Positions 8,126-17,337 of a stretch of 64,000 bases of DNA are shown here, in pieces. Under the pieces are notes generated by a model. That model was not told the origin of the DNA, did no database searches, and worked only from the letters and a program-made list of their open reading frames with translations. Source of the stretch: an uncultured bacterium (GTDB lineage Bacteria > Cyanobacteriota > Vampirovibrionia > Gastranaerophilales > Gastranaerophilaceae); assembly GCA_949296425.1 (NCBI GenBank), contig CASFPN010000043.1, positions 1-64,000 on the forward strand, in the 5' to 3' direction. Position 1 is the stretch's first letter. Each line of letters begins with the position of its first letter. Position numbers and translations under genes: made by a program.

Positions 8126-10420
8126 TCATACTCTTTTTAATTCGTAAACTCTGAACTCACTAGGTTCAAGTTTGTCAAAATGAAGTGTGGAAGTTTCTTT
8201 GTCAAATGGTTCTGATGCGAATTTCCCGTTTTCAATGTAGTGTTCTTTTTGTATTGTAAAGTCTGATGGCAGGTTGATTGTTTTGTCAAGTACTGCCTTG
8301 CCGTTCATAACTTCCGAGTAGCTTTTGTTGTTTTCATCAAACATTGTAACAAGTTCGGTTGTATAGTTATAATTGGAAACAACAAGGTAAGCTGTTTTTA
8401 AAGGCGCTTTTGATATAATCCATGCGGCAAATCCGTCTTCATCCTGCACAATTATTTGAGCTTCACCTTCTGTTATTATTGTGTTATTTTTAACAAACAC
8501 ATCAATAGCATTGAATTTTTTATAAAATTCATAATTATTTTCTCTGGCCATAGATGATTCTTCACCTATTGCGCCTTCAATACCGCGTTTAGTAAAGCTT
8601 TCATCTCCGTCAACATAAAGCATAGGACGCTTGGCAAATTTCCCTCCCGGCAGGAATTTATATTTAAACCACTTATATAAAGCTCCGTTTTCGCTCAACT
8701 GACCGGGATACTGGTTTATACATCTGAATTCACCGTCCTGATTATTGTATGTTTTCAAAATGGAAAGTTTTTCGCCTTTTTTGAAATTTACGTTGTAATT
8801 TGAAAGATGCTGGTTATCTTCCGTAATTTTTTCAGGTGTTTTTTCATTCTGCGACACAATATCATTTCCCCACAGAAGGTCAAAATTCATATCTTTATGG
8901 TATTCTTTAAGATAATCGTCCCACAGCATGTATTCTGCAAGGGTGCCGAAATACGGAATTTTTGTTTTTATTGTTTTATTAAGTTTGCCTAAAACTATTC
9001 GCGGAGCTCTGTAGCTGATTGGCTTGCCGTTTCTTTCGGAAACCTTGTCGACTATATGATCTATATGATCTACTCTGAATCCGTCAAAGTTATATTTTTT
9101 TTGCAAACCGAGCATGTAATTTATAAAATAATCAATAACCGGTTTATTAAGACTCCCGTTTTCAAGAAAACAGAAGTAATAAGGTGTTTGGCAGTCAAGA
9201 TTGGCAAAGCTTGTGACATCTTCTCCTTTGTAATCGTAATGTTTGAAAGTGGGATATCCGCCGCATTCGCTCATTTTGTCATAAACAGGAGTGCCGGCTG
9301 AACACCATGCTCCACCCGGTGCCGGCCACAAACCTTCTTTTATAAGTTCCTGTATTGCATCTATTTGTTTTGTAATATCATCTTCTGTAAGTTTCTGATT
9401 GTTTTTAAAGTTATGAATTTTGGCAATAATTTCTTTTGCGCGTTTTTGAATTTTTTCTTGCGAATCTTTTTTCATCATGGAATTTGAAAGATTTTTTTTA
9501 GCTTCTGTCATAAGACTGTCAAATGTATCATAGATATTTTTGTAGTGTGAAGTTAAATCTCCGCAGGAACCGTTTTGCGAATCTTTATAAATATTTTTGA
9601 TAAGTTCAACATCTTCATCGTCAAAAGATTGCGGCATGTTCTTTGCTATTCTGTTTATATTGGCATCAAGGTCTTTTTTTAATGTATTTATATCAAACCA
9701 TCTTGCTATTTCGGGGTTTGCAAGTACAGCTTTAGAAAATCTTCCGGTCTGAGGAAGGATATCGTAAATGACTGGATGTCCGGCAAGTTGTGAAAGCATT
9801 ATAAACATTTTTACCTGTTCCTTAGCATCCAGACCTGTTTCCTTTTCAAGCTCTTTATCAAGCAAATTCTCGCTGACCTCGGAGCTTTTAGGGAGATAGG
9901 CGCATCCGAATTCTCTCGGATGGAATGGAATCAAATATATTGTTGTATTAAATATACCGTTTTCAAGATTTCCTGTAGGGAGAATTAAAAGCTGTCTTAA
10001 CCAGTCCATAAATTTACCGGGTTCTTTTGTTTTGTTCCCGTTACCAAGACCAGCGAGGTTAATTAGTTTAATATCATGACCTTCCTGTTGAATCCAGGCA
10101 GAATTTTTTATATTGTTTCTGGATAGCACACTGATTTTGTCATCTGTAAAAGAAAATTTTCCGTTATCAAAAATTTTGTTTGCCGTCCACTTTATTTCAA
10201 GTCCGAAAAGAATTTCTTCAAATGAGAGTTCTTCCAGTGCTTTTATATACGGATAAGGCAAATAACCGTACTCTTTAATAAGTTTTTTCAGTTCTTTTTT
10301 TCTTTCCCCGGAAATATTTTCCGAAGGGTATTTTTTCTTCAGGCATGTATAAAAATTATTAAGTTTTTCTGATTTTTCGGTTGTTAAGTTGTTCTTTTTT
10401 TTGAAAAGAAAGTCAAGCAT
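8126..10420 (-). CDS. Glycoside hydrolase family 13-like (alpha-amylase superfamily) enzyme
   Basis: 764 residues. The mid-protein motif YNFDGFRVDHIDHIVD matches the GH13 conserved region II with the catalytic Asp, FGTLAEYMLWDD fits region III with the acid/base Glu, and MNFDLLWGNDIV follows where region IV is expected. The N-terminal ~350 residues are not a typical starch-binding module and are Lys/Asp-rich. The C-terminus looks like a beta-sandwich domain C (LEPSEFRVYELKRV). There is no signal peptide, so it probably works in the cytoplasm on glycogen or maltodextrin-like glucans, by hydrolysis or transfer. The exact specificity cannot be read from the sequence. It is first gene of a likely pair with the M16 peptidase. 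Confidence 0.8.
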   Translation of the reverse strand: MLDFLFKKKNNLTTEKSEKLNNFYTCLKKKYPSENISGERKKELKKLIKEYGYLPYPYIKALEELSFEEILFGLEIKWTANKIFDNGKFSFTDDKISVLSRNNIKNSAWIQQEGHDIKLINLAGLGNGNKTKEPGKFMDWLRQLLILPTGNLENGIFNTTIYLIPFHPREFGCAYLPKSSEVSENLLDKELEKETGLDAKEQVKMFIMLSQLAGHPVIYDILPQTGRFSKAVLANPEIARWFDINTLKKDLDANINRIAKNMPQSFDDEDVELIKNIYKDSQNGSCGDLTSHYKNIYDTFDSLMTEAKKNLSNSMMKKDSQEKIQKRAKEIIAKIHNFKNNQKLTEDDITKQIDAIQELIKEGLWPAPGGAWCSAGTPVYDKMSECGGYPTFKHYDYKGEDVTSFANLDCQTPYYFCFLENGSLNKPVIDYFINYMLGLQKKYNFDGFRVDHIDHIVDKVSERNGKPISYRAPRIVLGKLNKTIKTKIPYFGTLAEYMLWDDYLKEYHKDMNFDLLWGNDIVSQNEKTPEKITEDNQHLSNYNVNFKKGEKLSILKTYNNQDGEFRCINQYPGQLSENGALYKWFKYKFLPGGKFAKRPMLYVDGDESFTKRGIEGAIGEESSMARENNYEFYKKFNAIDVFVKNNTIITEGEAQIIVQDEDGFAAWIISKAPLKTAYLVVSNYNYTTELVTMFDENNKSYSEVMNGKAVLDKTINLPSDFTIQKEHYIENGKFASEPFDKETSTLHFDKLEPSEFRVYELKRV

Positions 10421-10613
10421 ATCTATACTCCCCTTATAAATAATTCCGTATTGATATTATAGCATAATAAAAATAATTTTTATAATTTTATGAATAATTG
10501 TATTTTTTACAATAAAATTAGCCTATCGGGTAATGGATTAATACTTGTAGATATTATTAAATAATCTTGGTTAGTAAATAGATGCACATGCATTTAGGAA
10601 AAGTGGGGTAGAT

Positions 10614-11303
10614 ATGGCTCAAAAAACAGATGAAACAAAAACAAAACCGATTAGTGTGATTATTGTCGAAGATTTTAAACTTACCCGTGTGGGTTTAAGA
10701 TGTGCGCTTAATGCTAATGACGATATTAACGTTGTGGCTGAGGCAGAAGATGCGGTTGAGGGCTTGAAACTTATAGAAAAGCATAAACCGGATGTAATTT
10801 TAATGGATTTAGGGCTTCCGGGCATGAACGGTATTGAGGCTATGATTAAATGTAAAGAGATGATGTTTGATTCGAAAATAATTGCGCTGACATCGCATGA
10901 CAGATGCGAAGAAGTTATTGCAGCATTAAGTTCCGGAGCCAGTGCATATTGCTTAAAAGATATAGATCCGCAAAAGCTTGCCGATGTCGTCAGGGATGTT
11001 TCAACCGGTGTATGCTGGATTGACCCTATGGTTGCCCAGATGACATTAAATGCATTACCTAAGATTGATAATATAGGCTTTTTACCAAACAAATCAAATA
11101 CTGAAGGGCGTGTACCTTTAACCGAAAGAGAGTTTGAGGTCTTGAAGCATCTTGTGTCAGGCAAAAGTAACACGGAAATTGCAAAAGAACTTATTGTGAG
11201 TGTCCATACAGCCAAAGCTCATGTTTGTTCAATATTGCAAAAGATGTGTGTAAATGACCGTGTACAGGCGGCTGTTAAAGCCGTTAAAGAAGGCATGGTA
11301 TAG
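10614..11303 (+). CDS. NarL/FixJ-type response regulator (orphan)
   Basis: 229 residues with a receiver domain (acidic pair E19-D20, phospho-acceptor D65 in LMDLGLPGMNG, ALTSHD, and the conserved Lys in CLKDID) joined to a LuxR-type helix-turn-helix (LTEREFEVLKHLVSGKSNTEIAKEL, then VHTAKAHVCSILQKM). It should be phosphorylated by a histidine kinase and bind DNA as a dimer. No kinase gene is adjacent, so it is an orphan regulator here. The ATG has GGGG close upstream. The 190-nt AT-rich stretch before it has no recognisable gene. The transcript ends at a terminator shared with the convergent kinase gene. Confidence 0.92.
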   Translation: MAQKTDETKTKPISVIIVEDFKLTRVGLRCALNANDDINVVAEAEDAVEGLKLIEKHKPDVILMDLGLPGMNGIEAMIKCKEMMFDSKIIALTSHDRCEEVIAALSSGASAYCLKDIDPQKLADVVRDVSTGVCWIDPMVAQMTLNALPKIDNIGFLPNKSNTEGRVPLTEREFEVLKHLVSGKSNTEIAKELIVSVHTAKAHVCSILQKMCVNDRVQAAVKAVKEGMV

Positions 11304-11326
11304 TTAATTCCCATGTATTTGCTTGC

Positions 11327-11351
11327 AAAGAGGATTTTTTAATCCTCTTTT
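11327..11351. terminator. Bidirectional terminator between convergent genes
   Basis: Stem AAAGAGGATT/AATCCTCTTT (11327-11336 and 11341-11350) with a TTTT loop. A/T flanks allow termination in both directions. It overlaps the last codons of the minus-strand kinase gene. Confidence 0.75.
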
Positions 11352-11857
11352 ATTTTTGCAATGATTTTCATTACCTGTGATTTTAAAGATTCATAATCAA
11401 AATTGTTATCTATAATATAATCCCAATTTTTGATATTATCTAAGCCCGTTTCTGTAATATCCTTCTCGCCTATTAATTCTCCTCTTGAGGCTCTTGTATC
11501 TCTAGAAGCTTCAACACGGATTGCAATAGCTCCAGCTTTTTTAAATACTTCATATTCATGAGGAACTCTGACGTCTGTCACTATGATATTCCCATCCTGT
11601 TCTATTATTTTTTTCAGCCAGTAATCCTCATCCTGTGCCCTGCCCCAATTACCTAAATCAATTAAATCCTGTCTGTAAATAGGTTTATTTTTTTCTATTT
11701 CTTCATAAGTCAAACCTTTTTCTTTTCCGTAGGTAAGTTTTATAATATCCCCCATTGCACATCGTCTGAAATCCGGCATTTCGTTCAACATGATTTTTGC
11801 GGCCGTGTCTTTACCCGAATATTGCTTACCTGAAAAAATTATAATTTTATCTGCCAT
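11339..11857 (-). CDS. P-loop nucleotide/phosphomevalonate-kinase-like protein
   Basis: 172 residues with a modified Walker A, FSGKQYSGKDTAAK, near the N-terminus, a central ITDVRVPHEYEVFKKAG strand-helix, and a lid-like segment (TRASRGELIGEKDITETGLDN) followed by WDYIIDNNFD. This layout resembles deoxynucleoside-monophosphate kinases and the animal-type phosphomevalonate kinase fold. It is probably a small cytoplasmic phosphotransferase, but the acceptor is not certain. The ATG at 11857 has AGGGAGACAG upstream as a plausible ribosome site. It stands alone between a response regulator (convergent) and glyQ (divergent). Confidence 0.7.
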   Translation of the reverse strand: MADKIIIFSGKQYSGKDTAAKIMLNEMPDFRRCAMGDIIKLTYGKEKGLTYEEIEKNKPIYRQDLIDLGNWGRAQDEDYWLKKIIEQDGNIIVTDVRVPHEYEVFKKAGAIAIRVEASRDTRASRGELIGEKDITETGLDNIKNWDYIIDNNFDYESLKSQVMKIIAKIKED

Positions 11858-11960
11858 TTCTGTCTCCCTGTTTCATAAATTATTAAATCATATCAAAATC
11901 TTTTTTATAGATTTATTTAACTTTCAGCTTAATATTTTTAAACATAAAATTTGCAATTTT

Positions 11961-12010
11961 GCTATGTTGGTCGTAGCATAAGAAAAGCACGTGTGAGCTG
12001 TTGTTGCTCT
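11961..12010 (+). other. Hairpin-forming, GC-richer patch upstream of glyQ
   Basis: Two short hairpins, GCTATG/CGTAGC (11961-11977) and GAGC/GCTC (11996-12010), lie in the otherwise AT-rich 200-nt gap before glyQ. The T-box consensus AGGGTGG is absent, so this is not a recognisable T-box. It may be part of the glyQ 5' UTR. Confidence 0.3.
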
Positions 12011-12058
12011 GCCTGCATAAACGAGTGTAAATAGTACAATATATTGGAAAAATTGGAT

Positions 12059-12931
12059 ATGGCTTTAAACTTTCAAGAATTGGTTTTTAATTTACAAAAA
12101 TTTTGGTCTGATTACGGATGTATTATTCAACAGCCTTATGATATAGAAAAAGGCGCATCAACTATGAACCCTGCTACATTTTTAAGAGCCTTGGGGCCGG
12201 AACCTTGGAATACTGCAATGATTGAACCATGCAGACGTCCGACTGATGCAAGATATGGCGAAAATCCGAATCGTTTGGGACATTACTTTCAGTTTCAGGT
12301 TATTCTAAAACCTTCTCCTGATAACGCTCAGGAACTTTATCTCAGAAGTTTGGAAGCTATGGGGATTGACCTTAAAGAACATGATGTAAGATTTGTGGAA
12401 GACAATTGGGAATCTCCGACGTTAGGCGCGGCCGGTGTGGGCTGGGAAGTTTGGCTTGACGGTATGGAAATTACGCAATTTACTTATTTTCAACAAGTCG
12501 GCGGTGTAGAGGTTAAACCTGTGGCTCTTGAATTGACTTACGGGCTTGAAAGAATTGCCATGTATCTTCAAAATAAAGAATCAGTCTATGATATTATGTG
12601 GAATGATACATTAAAATACGGTGACATTTATCTTCAAAACGAAATTGAACAGTCTAAATATAACTTTGAAGTCAGTGATGCAAAGGCTTTATTTACAATG
12701 TTTGATTTATATCAAAAAGAAGTTGATAATTGTGTTAATGCAAAACTTGTTTTGCCGGCTTATGATTATGTGTTGAAATGCTCCCATACATTTAACCTTT
12801 TGGATGCAAGAGGAGTAATCAGCAAAGATGAAAGAATTAACTTTATTAACAGGGTCAGAACAATGGCTTCTGCTGTTGCAAGACTGTATGTAGCACAAAG
12901 AGAAGAACTGGGATTCCCTCTTTGTAAATAA
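12059..12931 (+). CDS. glyQ: Glycyl-tRNA synthetase alpha subunit
   Basis: This is the catalytic class II subunit of the heterotetrameric (alpha2beta2) glycyl-tRNA synthetase, charging tRNA-Gly in the cytoplasm. The hallmark sequence [20 protein letters not shown], then [20 protein letters not shown] and [14 protein letters not shown], is intact, and the length (290 residues) is typical. I choose the ATG at 12059, since family members begin close to FQ-LxxLQKFW; an in-frame TTG lies five codons upstream. The ribosome site is weak (TTGGA). The beta subunit glyS is not in the window, which is unusual because glyQ and glyS are commonly adjacent. Confidence 0.95.
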   Translation: MALNFQELVFNLQKFWSDYGCIIQQPYDIEKGASTMNPATFLRALGPEPWNTAMIEPCRRPTDARYGENPNRLGHYFQFQVILKPSPDNAQELYLRSLEAMGIDLKEHDVRFVEDNWESPTLGAAGVGWEVWLDGMEITQFTYFQQVGGVEVKPVALELTYGLERIAMYLQNKESVYDIMWNDTLKYGDIYLQNEIEQSKYNFEVSDAKALFTMFDLYQKEVDNCVNAKLVLPAYDYVLKCSHTFNLLDARGVISKDERINFINRVRTMASAVARLYVAQREELGFPLCK

Positions 12932-12950
12932 CTACCGGGGACTAACACCT

Positions 12951-12982
12951 CACCCCGACTCTCTCCTTCGGGAGAGGGAGAA
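12951..12982 (+). repeat. Palindromic intergenic repeat with TTCG tetraloop
   Basis: CTCTCC-TTCG-GGAGAG (12961-12976) after CCTCACCCCGA, between glyQ and the first permease. A related hairpin is embedded in the pilin B linker at 16336-16351. Confidence 0.6.
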
Positions 12983-12995
12983 ATGGAGAAAATAA

Positions 12996-14588
12996 ATGGC
13001 TGAAAAATTTCACCGCGCGACATTTACTCGCAATTTTTTGAAAACTATAACAAGGATTAAAAATCCTGATGAAATGTTGGCTGAAGCAAAAGCTGAAGGT
13101 TTGGAAAAAACTCTCGGCGTGTGGGATTTAATTATACTTGGTGTAGGTGCAATTATAGGTTCAGGAATTTTTGCGGTTGTCGGTATAGCTGCGGCAGGAA
13201 GTTCTGACGGTTCAATAATCGGGGCAGGACCCGGACTTATTGTATCAATGGTAATTGCTGCTATAGCTTGTATATTTTCGGCTTTATGTTATTCCGAATT
13301 CGCAACTATGATACCTGTTGCGGGTGGTGCTTATACTTATACCTTTGCAACGTTGGGTGAATTTGCCGCCTGGATGGTAGGCTGGGTTTTGATGCTCGAA
13401 TATGCAATTGGTTTTATTGCTGTTGCCTGCGCCTGGTCAAACCATTTTGTGCAGTTTATGAGCGGGTTTGAAAAAGTTTTACCGGCTTGGCTCGCAAATC
13501 CTCCTGTCTGGCTTGTTAATGATGTGTTTTCAGCTACTAAAGTTGCCGCTGATGATCCTAATATTCATTTGCCTATGTTATTTGGCATGCCTATTAGTAT
13601 AAATTTACCTGCTATTGTAATTGTTCTGTTAATAACAATGATACTTGTCAGGGGTACAAAAGATTCGGCTAAAATGGCGGGATTAATGGTATTTATAAAA
13701 CTTGCAGTAATTGCACTGTTTGTATTTGCCGGAATATTTTTTGTAAAACCCGAAAATTGGACACCATTTGCCCCGAACGGAGCTGCAGGAATTTTTGCCG
13801 GTGCATTTTTGATATTTTTTGCATATATCGGCTTTGATGCTCTTGCAACTGCTGCGGAAGAATGCAAAAATCCACAAAAAGATTTGCCCGTTGGTATAAT
13901 AGGTTCATTAATTATAACAACAATTGTCTATGTTTCTGTTGCACTAGTTTTAACCGGTCTGCAGGATACAAGTTCTGCTGTGCCTCTTGCTTTTTTGAAA
14001 GCTCCTATGGCATATTGTATGTCGATGCTGAATATGAACTGGGCTGCAGGATTAATTTCAATAGGTTCGCTTGCGGGATTGACGTCAGTTTTGCTTGTAT
14101 TGGAAATGGCTGCAACTAGAATTTTATATGCAATGAGCAGAGATCATTTTATATCACAGAGATTCCAAAAGCTTCATCCGAAGTTTAAAACTCCGGCGCT
14201 TTTGACCTGGACTGTCGGAATTTTGGCTGTTGTAGGAATTTTAACTCTTAATCTGGATGTGGCAGCAGAACTTTGCAATTACGGAACATTTACGTCTTTC
14301 ATAATTGTTTGTGTTGCCGTTTTAATTTTAAGAAAGACCGATCCAGAAAGACCAAGACCGTTCAAGGTGCCGTTTTCTCCAGTCACACCTGCCCTTGGTA
14401 TAATTATATGCGGCGGTTTAATGGTGTATAAATCAATGCAGCCTTCCGGTTCTGCTTTACTTTTCCCTGTATGGCTCGGGGTGGGTGCGATAATTTATTT
14501 GTTATATGGCTTTGTAAGAAACAGACAAAATGAAAACAGAATTCATAACCAAAAAGTAGAACTTAAAAAACAAGAAATGATGAAATAA
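12996..14588 (+). CDS. APC-family amino acid permease (cationic amino acid transporter-like), copy 1
   Basis: 530 residues with 12 or more membrane segments. The N-terminal motif LIILGVGAIIGSGIFAVVGIAA is the APC-superfamily substrate/gating region, followed by CYSEFATMIPVAGGAYTYTFATLGE and FIGFDALATAAEE-type signatures of the CAT subgroup. It should import an amino acid, perhaps cationic or branched; specificity is not readable. The cytoplasmic C-terminal tail is rich in Lys, Glu and Gln. Its stop overlaps the start of the next permease (TAATG), so the pair is translationally coupled and probably arose by tandem duplication. The upstream 30 nt carry a palindromic repeat. Confidence 0.9.
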   Translation: MAEKFHRATFTRNFLKTITRIKNPDEMLAEAKAEGLEKTLGVWDLIILGVGAIIGSGIFAVVGIAAAGSSDGSIIGAGPGLIVSMVIAAIACIFSALCYSEFATMIPVAGGAYTYTFATLGEFAAWMVGWVLMLEYAIGFIAVACAWSNHFVQFMSGFEKVLPAWLANPPVWLVNDVFSATKVAADDPNIHLPMLFGMPISINLPAIVIVLLITMILVRGTKDSAKMAGLMVFIKLAVIALFVFAGIFFVKPENWTPFAPNGAAGIFAGAFLIFFAYIGFDALATAAEECKNPQKDLPVGIIGSLIITTIVYVSVALVLTGLQDTSSAVPLAFLKAPMAYCMSMLNMNWAAGLISIGSLAGLTSVLLVLEMAATRILYAMSRDHFISQRFQKLHPKFKTPALLTWTVGILAVVGILTLNLDVAAELCNYGTFTSFIIVCVAVLILRKTDPERPRPFKVPFSPVTPALGIIICGGLMVYKSMQPSGSALLFPVWLGVGAIIYLLYGFVRNRQNENRIHNQKVELKKQEMMK

Positions 14589-16150
14589 TGGAATTAAAAT
14601 CAATAATAAATAATGCATTAAAGAAAAAAAGCCCCGATGAATTAATAGCTGTAAGTAAAAAATCAGAGCTTAAAAAAACGCTGAATGTTTTTGATTTGAT
14701 AGTTCTGGGAATTGGTGCCGTTGTCGGAACTGGAATTTTTACTATTATCGGTTCGGCAATTCAGGGAGGCCCTGAAAGCGTTGGTGCAGGCCCGGCAATT
14801 GTAATTTCTATGATTTTGGCAGTTGTAGCATGCGTTTTTTCTGCATTATGTTACAGTGAAATTGCTGCTATGATACCTGTTGCCGGAAGTGCTTATACAT
14901 ATACTTACGCAACAATGGGTGAATTTATGGCCTGGATGGTAGGCTGGATTTTAATGCTTGAGTATGCAATAGGAAATATTACGGTTGCTTGTGCTTGGAC
15001 CGGTTATTTTGTCCAGTTCTTAAAAGGATTTAAGCATATTCTGCCTGATTTTGTCGTGAATTTTCCTTTGTGGCTCAGAGCGGATTATCGTTATATGTTT
15101 ACATACTGTGATAAATACGGGCTTGATCCGCATACACAAATGCCGTTTATTTTTGATAAAATTCCATTTGCCATAAATCTTCCGGCTATGGTTATTGTTT
15201 TGCTTCTAACTATTTTGCTTGTAAAAGGTGTAAAAGAATCTACAAGATTTGCAAGTATTATGGTCGGTGTAAATATGTTTATGATAATTTCGTTTATTGT
15301 AGTCGGAGCTTTTTATGTTAAGCCTGAAAACTGGACTCCGTTTGCGCCTAATGGTTTTGAAGGTATTTTTATGGGCGCGTTTTTGATATTTTTTGCATAT
15401 ATCGGATTTGATGCTATTTCTACCACTGCAGAGGAAACTGAAAATCCGCAGAGAGATTTGCCTATTGCGATTTTAGGAACTCTTGTTATTTGTACAATTT
15501 TATATATATGTGTTGCACTTGTTCTGACAGGAAATGTTCCTCTGGGGCAAATTGATATTCAGGCGCCTATCGCTCATGCTATGCGAGCTATGGGAAAAGA
15601 CTGGTTTGCAGGATTAATTTCTATCGGCGCTTTATGTGCTTTAACATCTGTAATTTTGATATATCAACTTGGAACAACAAGAATTTTATACGCAATGAGC
15701 CGTGACAGATTTTTGCCGAAATCTTTGCGTTTAATTCACAAAAAATACAGAACTCCGCATGTCCTGACATGGATTTCCGGTATAATTGTAATTTTGTGTA
15801 CATTTTTTATGGATTTGAGCATATCTGCAGAACTTTGTAATTTCGGAACGTTTACATCTTTTATTATAATTTGTATTGCGGTTTTGATTTTACGTAAAAC
15901 AGATCCTGAAAGACCAAGACCTTTTAAAGTCCCGTTTTCTCCGTTGTTCCCTGTTTTGGGTATATTAACATGCGGCGGTTTGATGGTTTATTCTATGAAG
16001 TTTTTAACAACTTCATCATTATATTTCCCTTTGTGGTTGTTGATTGGGCTGGCAATTTATGCAGGTTACGGATATAAACAAAAAAGACTTGAAGAAAAAT
16101 TAAAAAAGCAAAGACGAATAAAGCAGAAAGTTGAATTTCAAGCAAAATAA
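14588..16150 (+). CDS. APC-family amino acid permease (cationic amino acid transporter-like), copy 2
   Basis: 520 residues, a clear paralogue of the preceding gene: VLGIGAVVGTGIFTIIGSAI, CYSEIAAMIPVAGSAYTYTYATMGE and FAYIGFDAISTTAEETENPQRDLP align along the whole length. The ATG overlaps the upstream stop by one base (TAATG). It differs in a longer periplasmic loop (RADYRYMFTYCDKYGLDPHT), so substrate range may have diverged. Both ends in basic cytoplasmic tails. The likely -10 region for the downstream pilin B lies right at its stop codon. Confidence 0.9.
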   Translation: MELKSIINNALKKKSPDELIAVSKKSELKKTLNVFDLIVLGIGAVVGTGIFTIIGSAIQGGPESVGAGPAIVISMILAVVACVFSALCYSEIAAMIPVAGSAYTYTYATMGEFMAWMVGWILMLEYAIGNITVACAWTGYFVQFLKGFKHILPDFVVNFPLWLRADYRYMFTYCDKYGLDPHTQMPFIFDKIPFAINLPAMVIVLLLTILLVKGVKESTRFASIMVGVNMFMIISFIVVGAFYVKPENWTPFAPNGFEGIFMGAFLIFFAYIGFDAISTTAEETENPQRDLPIAILGTLVICTILYICVALVLTGNVPLGQIDIQAPIAHAMRAMGKDWFAGLISIGALCALTSVILIYQLGTTRILYAMSRDRFLPKSLRLIHKKYRTPHVLTWISGIIVILCTFFMDLSISAELCNFGTFTSFIIICIAVLILRKTDPERPRPFKVPFSPLFPVLGILTCGGLMVYSMKFLTTSSLYFPLWLLIGLAIYAGYGYKQKRLEEKLKKQRRIKQKVEFQAK

Positions 16151-16192
16151 TGTTAAAATAAGTTTGGAAATATTTGATAAGGAGTTGAATTT

Positions 16193-17223
16193 ATGGAAAA
16201 GTTTATTAAGAATCGGAGCTTCGGGGGGGGGGCACTCCTGAGCTAGGTAGAAGTCAAGAGGTCAAGAAGTCAAGCTATTTAAATCTCGTAAGATACTATG
16301 TCACTAAGGCACTAAGAAGTATCGTAACAATTTTTCCTCTCTCGGGAGAGGAACTAAGGAAGAGGGGTGCTACGCACGTAGCTTTGCCGAACTTTCAATG
16401 TAAATACGGGTTCACCCTTGCTGAAGTCTTAATCACCCTCGGTATAATAGGTGTTGTTGCGGCTATGACGTTATCGACAGTAATATCTAAAATACAGGAT
16501 AAGCAAAATATTGCCAAATGGAAAAAGGAATACTCTGTAGTAAGCAACGCATTTAATGAAGTCGTGGCTGACGGAGTGCAGATATGCGAAGCATATAGCA
16601 CTAATGGCAAATGCATTAGTGTAGATAATAAGTATATTGGCGTCCCAACTGTAGAATTTTACCGTGCTATGATGTCAAAGTTAAAAGTAATAGACTATTG
16701 CGGCTTAAAAGTTTCGGATAGTAATAAACGTTGTGACTATTATAATTCAGATTGGTACAATAAATATGCAAAATACAAATGGTCCGGAGTTGCAAATATA
16801 TATAGCCGTTATAAAGCTTTGGGAGTAAGAGAAGAATCTAATCCTGGTTCTTATTCTCCTTATGGAATAAGCGCGTATAATTTCGGAAATCTTGCCTTAC
16901 TTTTGTCAGACGGAGCAGTTGTCTATTTTGGTGATTTTCATGGGGGTCCCTGGATAGTTGTAGATGTGAATAATTTTCAAACAGGTCCTAATGAATTCGG
17001 ACGTGATGTGTTTGTAATAAAACTGTTTTCTAATATAAAAACAGACAAGCATTATCTTAGTCCAATGGGTGCAGAAGGAACATTTAACAAAGAGAAAAAC
17101 GGAGATGTTTGTGAATGTTCTCCTGATAAAGGTGTGAAAGGAGATTCTTCTTTAGCGGGGAATAATGGGGAAGGAGAAGTTGTTTCGGGTATCTGTTGTT
17201 CCGCTAAATATTTACTGAAGTAG
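16193..17223 (+). CDS. Pilin B: prepilin-like protein with out-of-frame leader (G10 run, inverted module)
   Basis: The ATG at 16193 follows AAGGAG. The leader MEKFIKNRSFGGG meets ten G (16223-16232) and stops at a TAG after 17 codons. With eleven G the frame is open across a ~150-nt linker into YGFTLAEVLITLGIIGVV and on to 17223. The linker contains palindromes (16336-16351, 16369-16382) and encodes GATHVALPNFQ, matching RATHIALLNCQ in pilin A. The mature domain has VDVNNFQTGPNEFGRDVF and ends CCSAKYLLK like pilin A. Unlike the minus-strand pilins, the module here is reversed relative to the gene, so the run encodes Gly rather than Pro. A likely promoter is TTGAAT-17-TAAAAT across the end of the permease gene. 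Confidence 0.82.
16220..16244 (+). repeat. G10 module, copy 2 (inverted relative to gene)
   Basis: TTC, ten G (16223-16232), CACTCCTGAGCT. This is a slightly diverged copy of the module, still with G on the + strand although its gene is also on the + strand. Confidence 0.9.
16336..16382 (+). repeat. Two palindromes inside pilin B linker
   Basis: CCTCTC-TCGG-GAGAGG (16336-16351) and GCTAC-GCAC-GTAGC (16369-16382). The second corresponds to GGGCTA-CGCACA-TAGCCC in the pilin A linker. Confidence 0.7.
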
Positions 17224-17337
17224 CAGCTGTGGTAAATAATTATTAAAAAATCAACATGGCTCTTGTTTTAATTCATTGAGCCCGTATAATAAGTGTATAA
17301 AGTGTACTTATTAAGGTTATTTTGAAAAGGAGTCCGG

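Noticed and set aside
11941-12058. T-box riboswitch for glyQ
   Set aside because: The conserved AGGGTGG T-box and a following antiterminator/terminator pair are absent.
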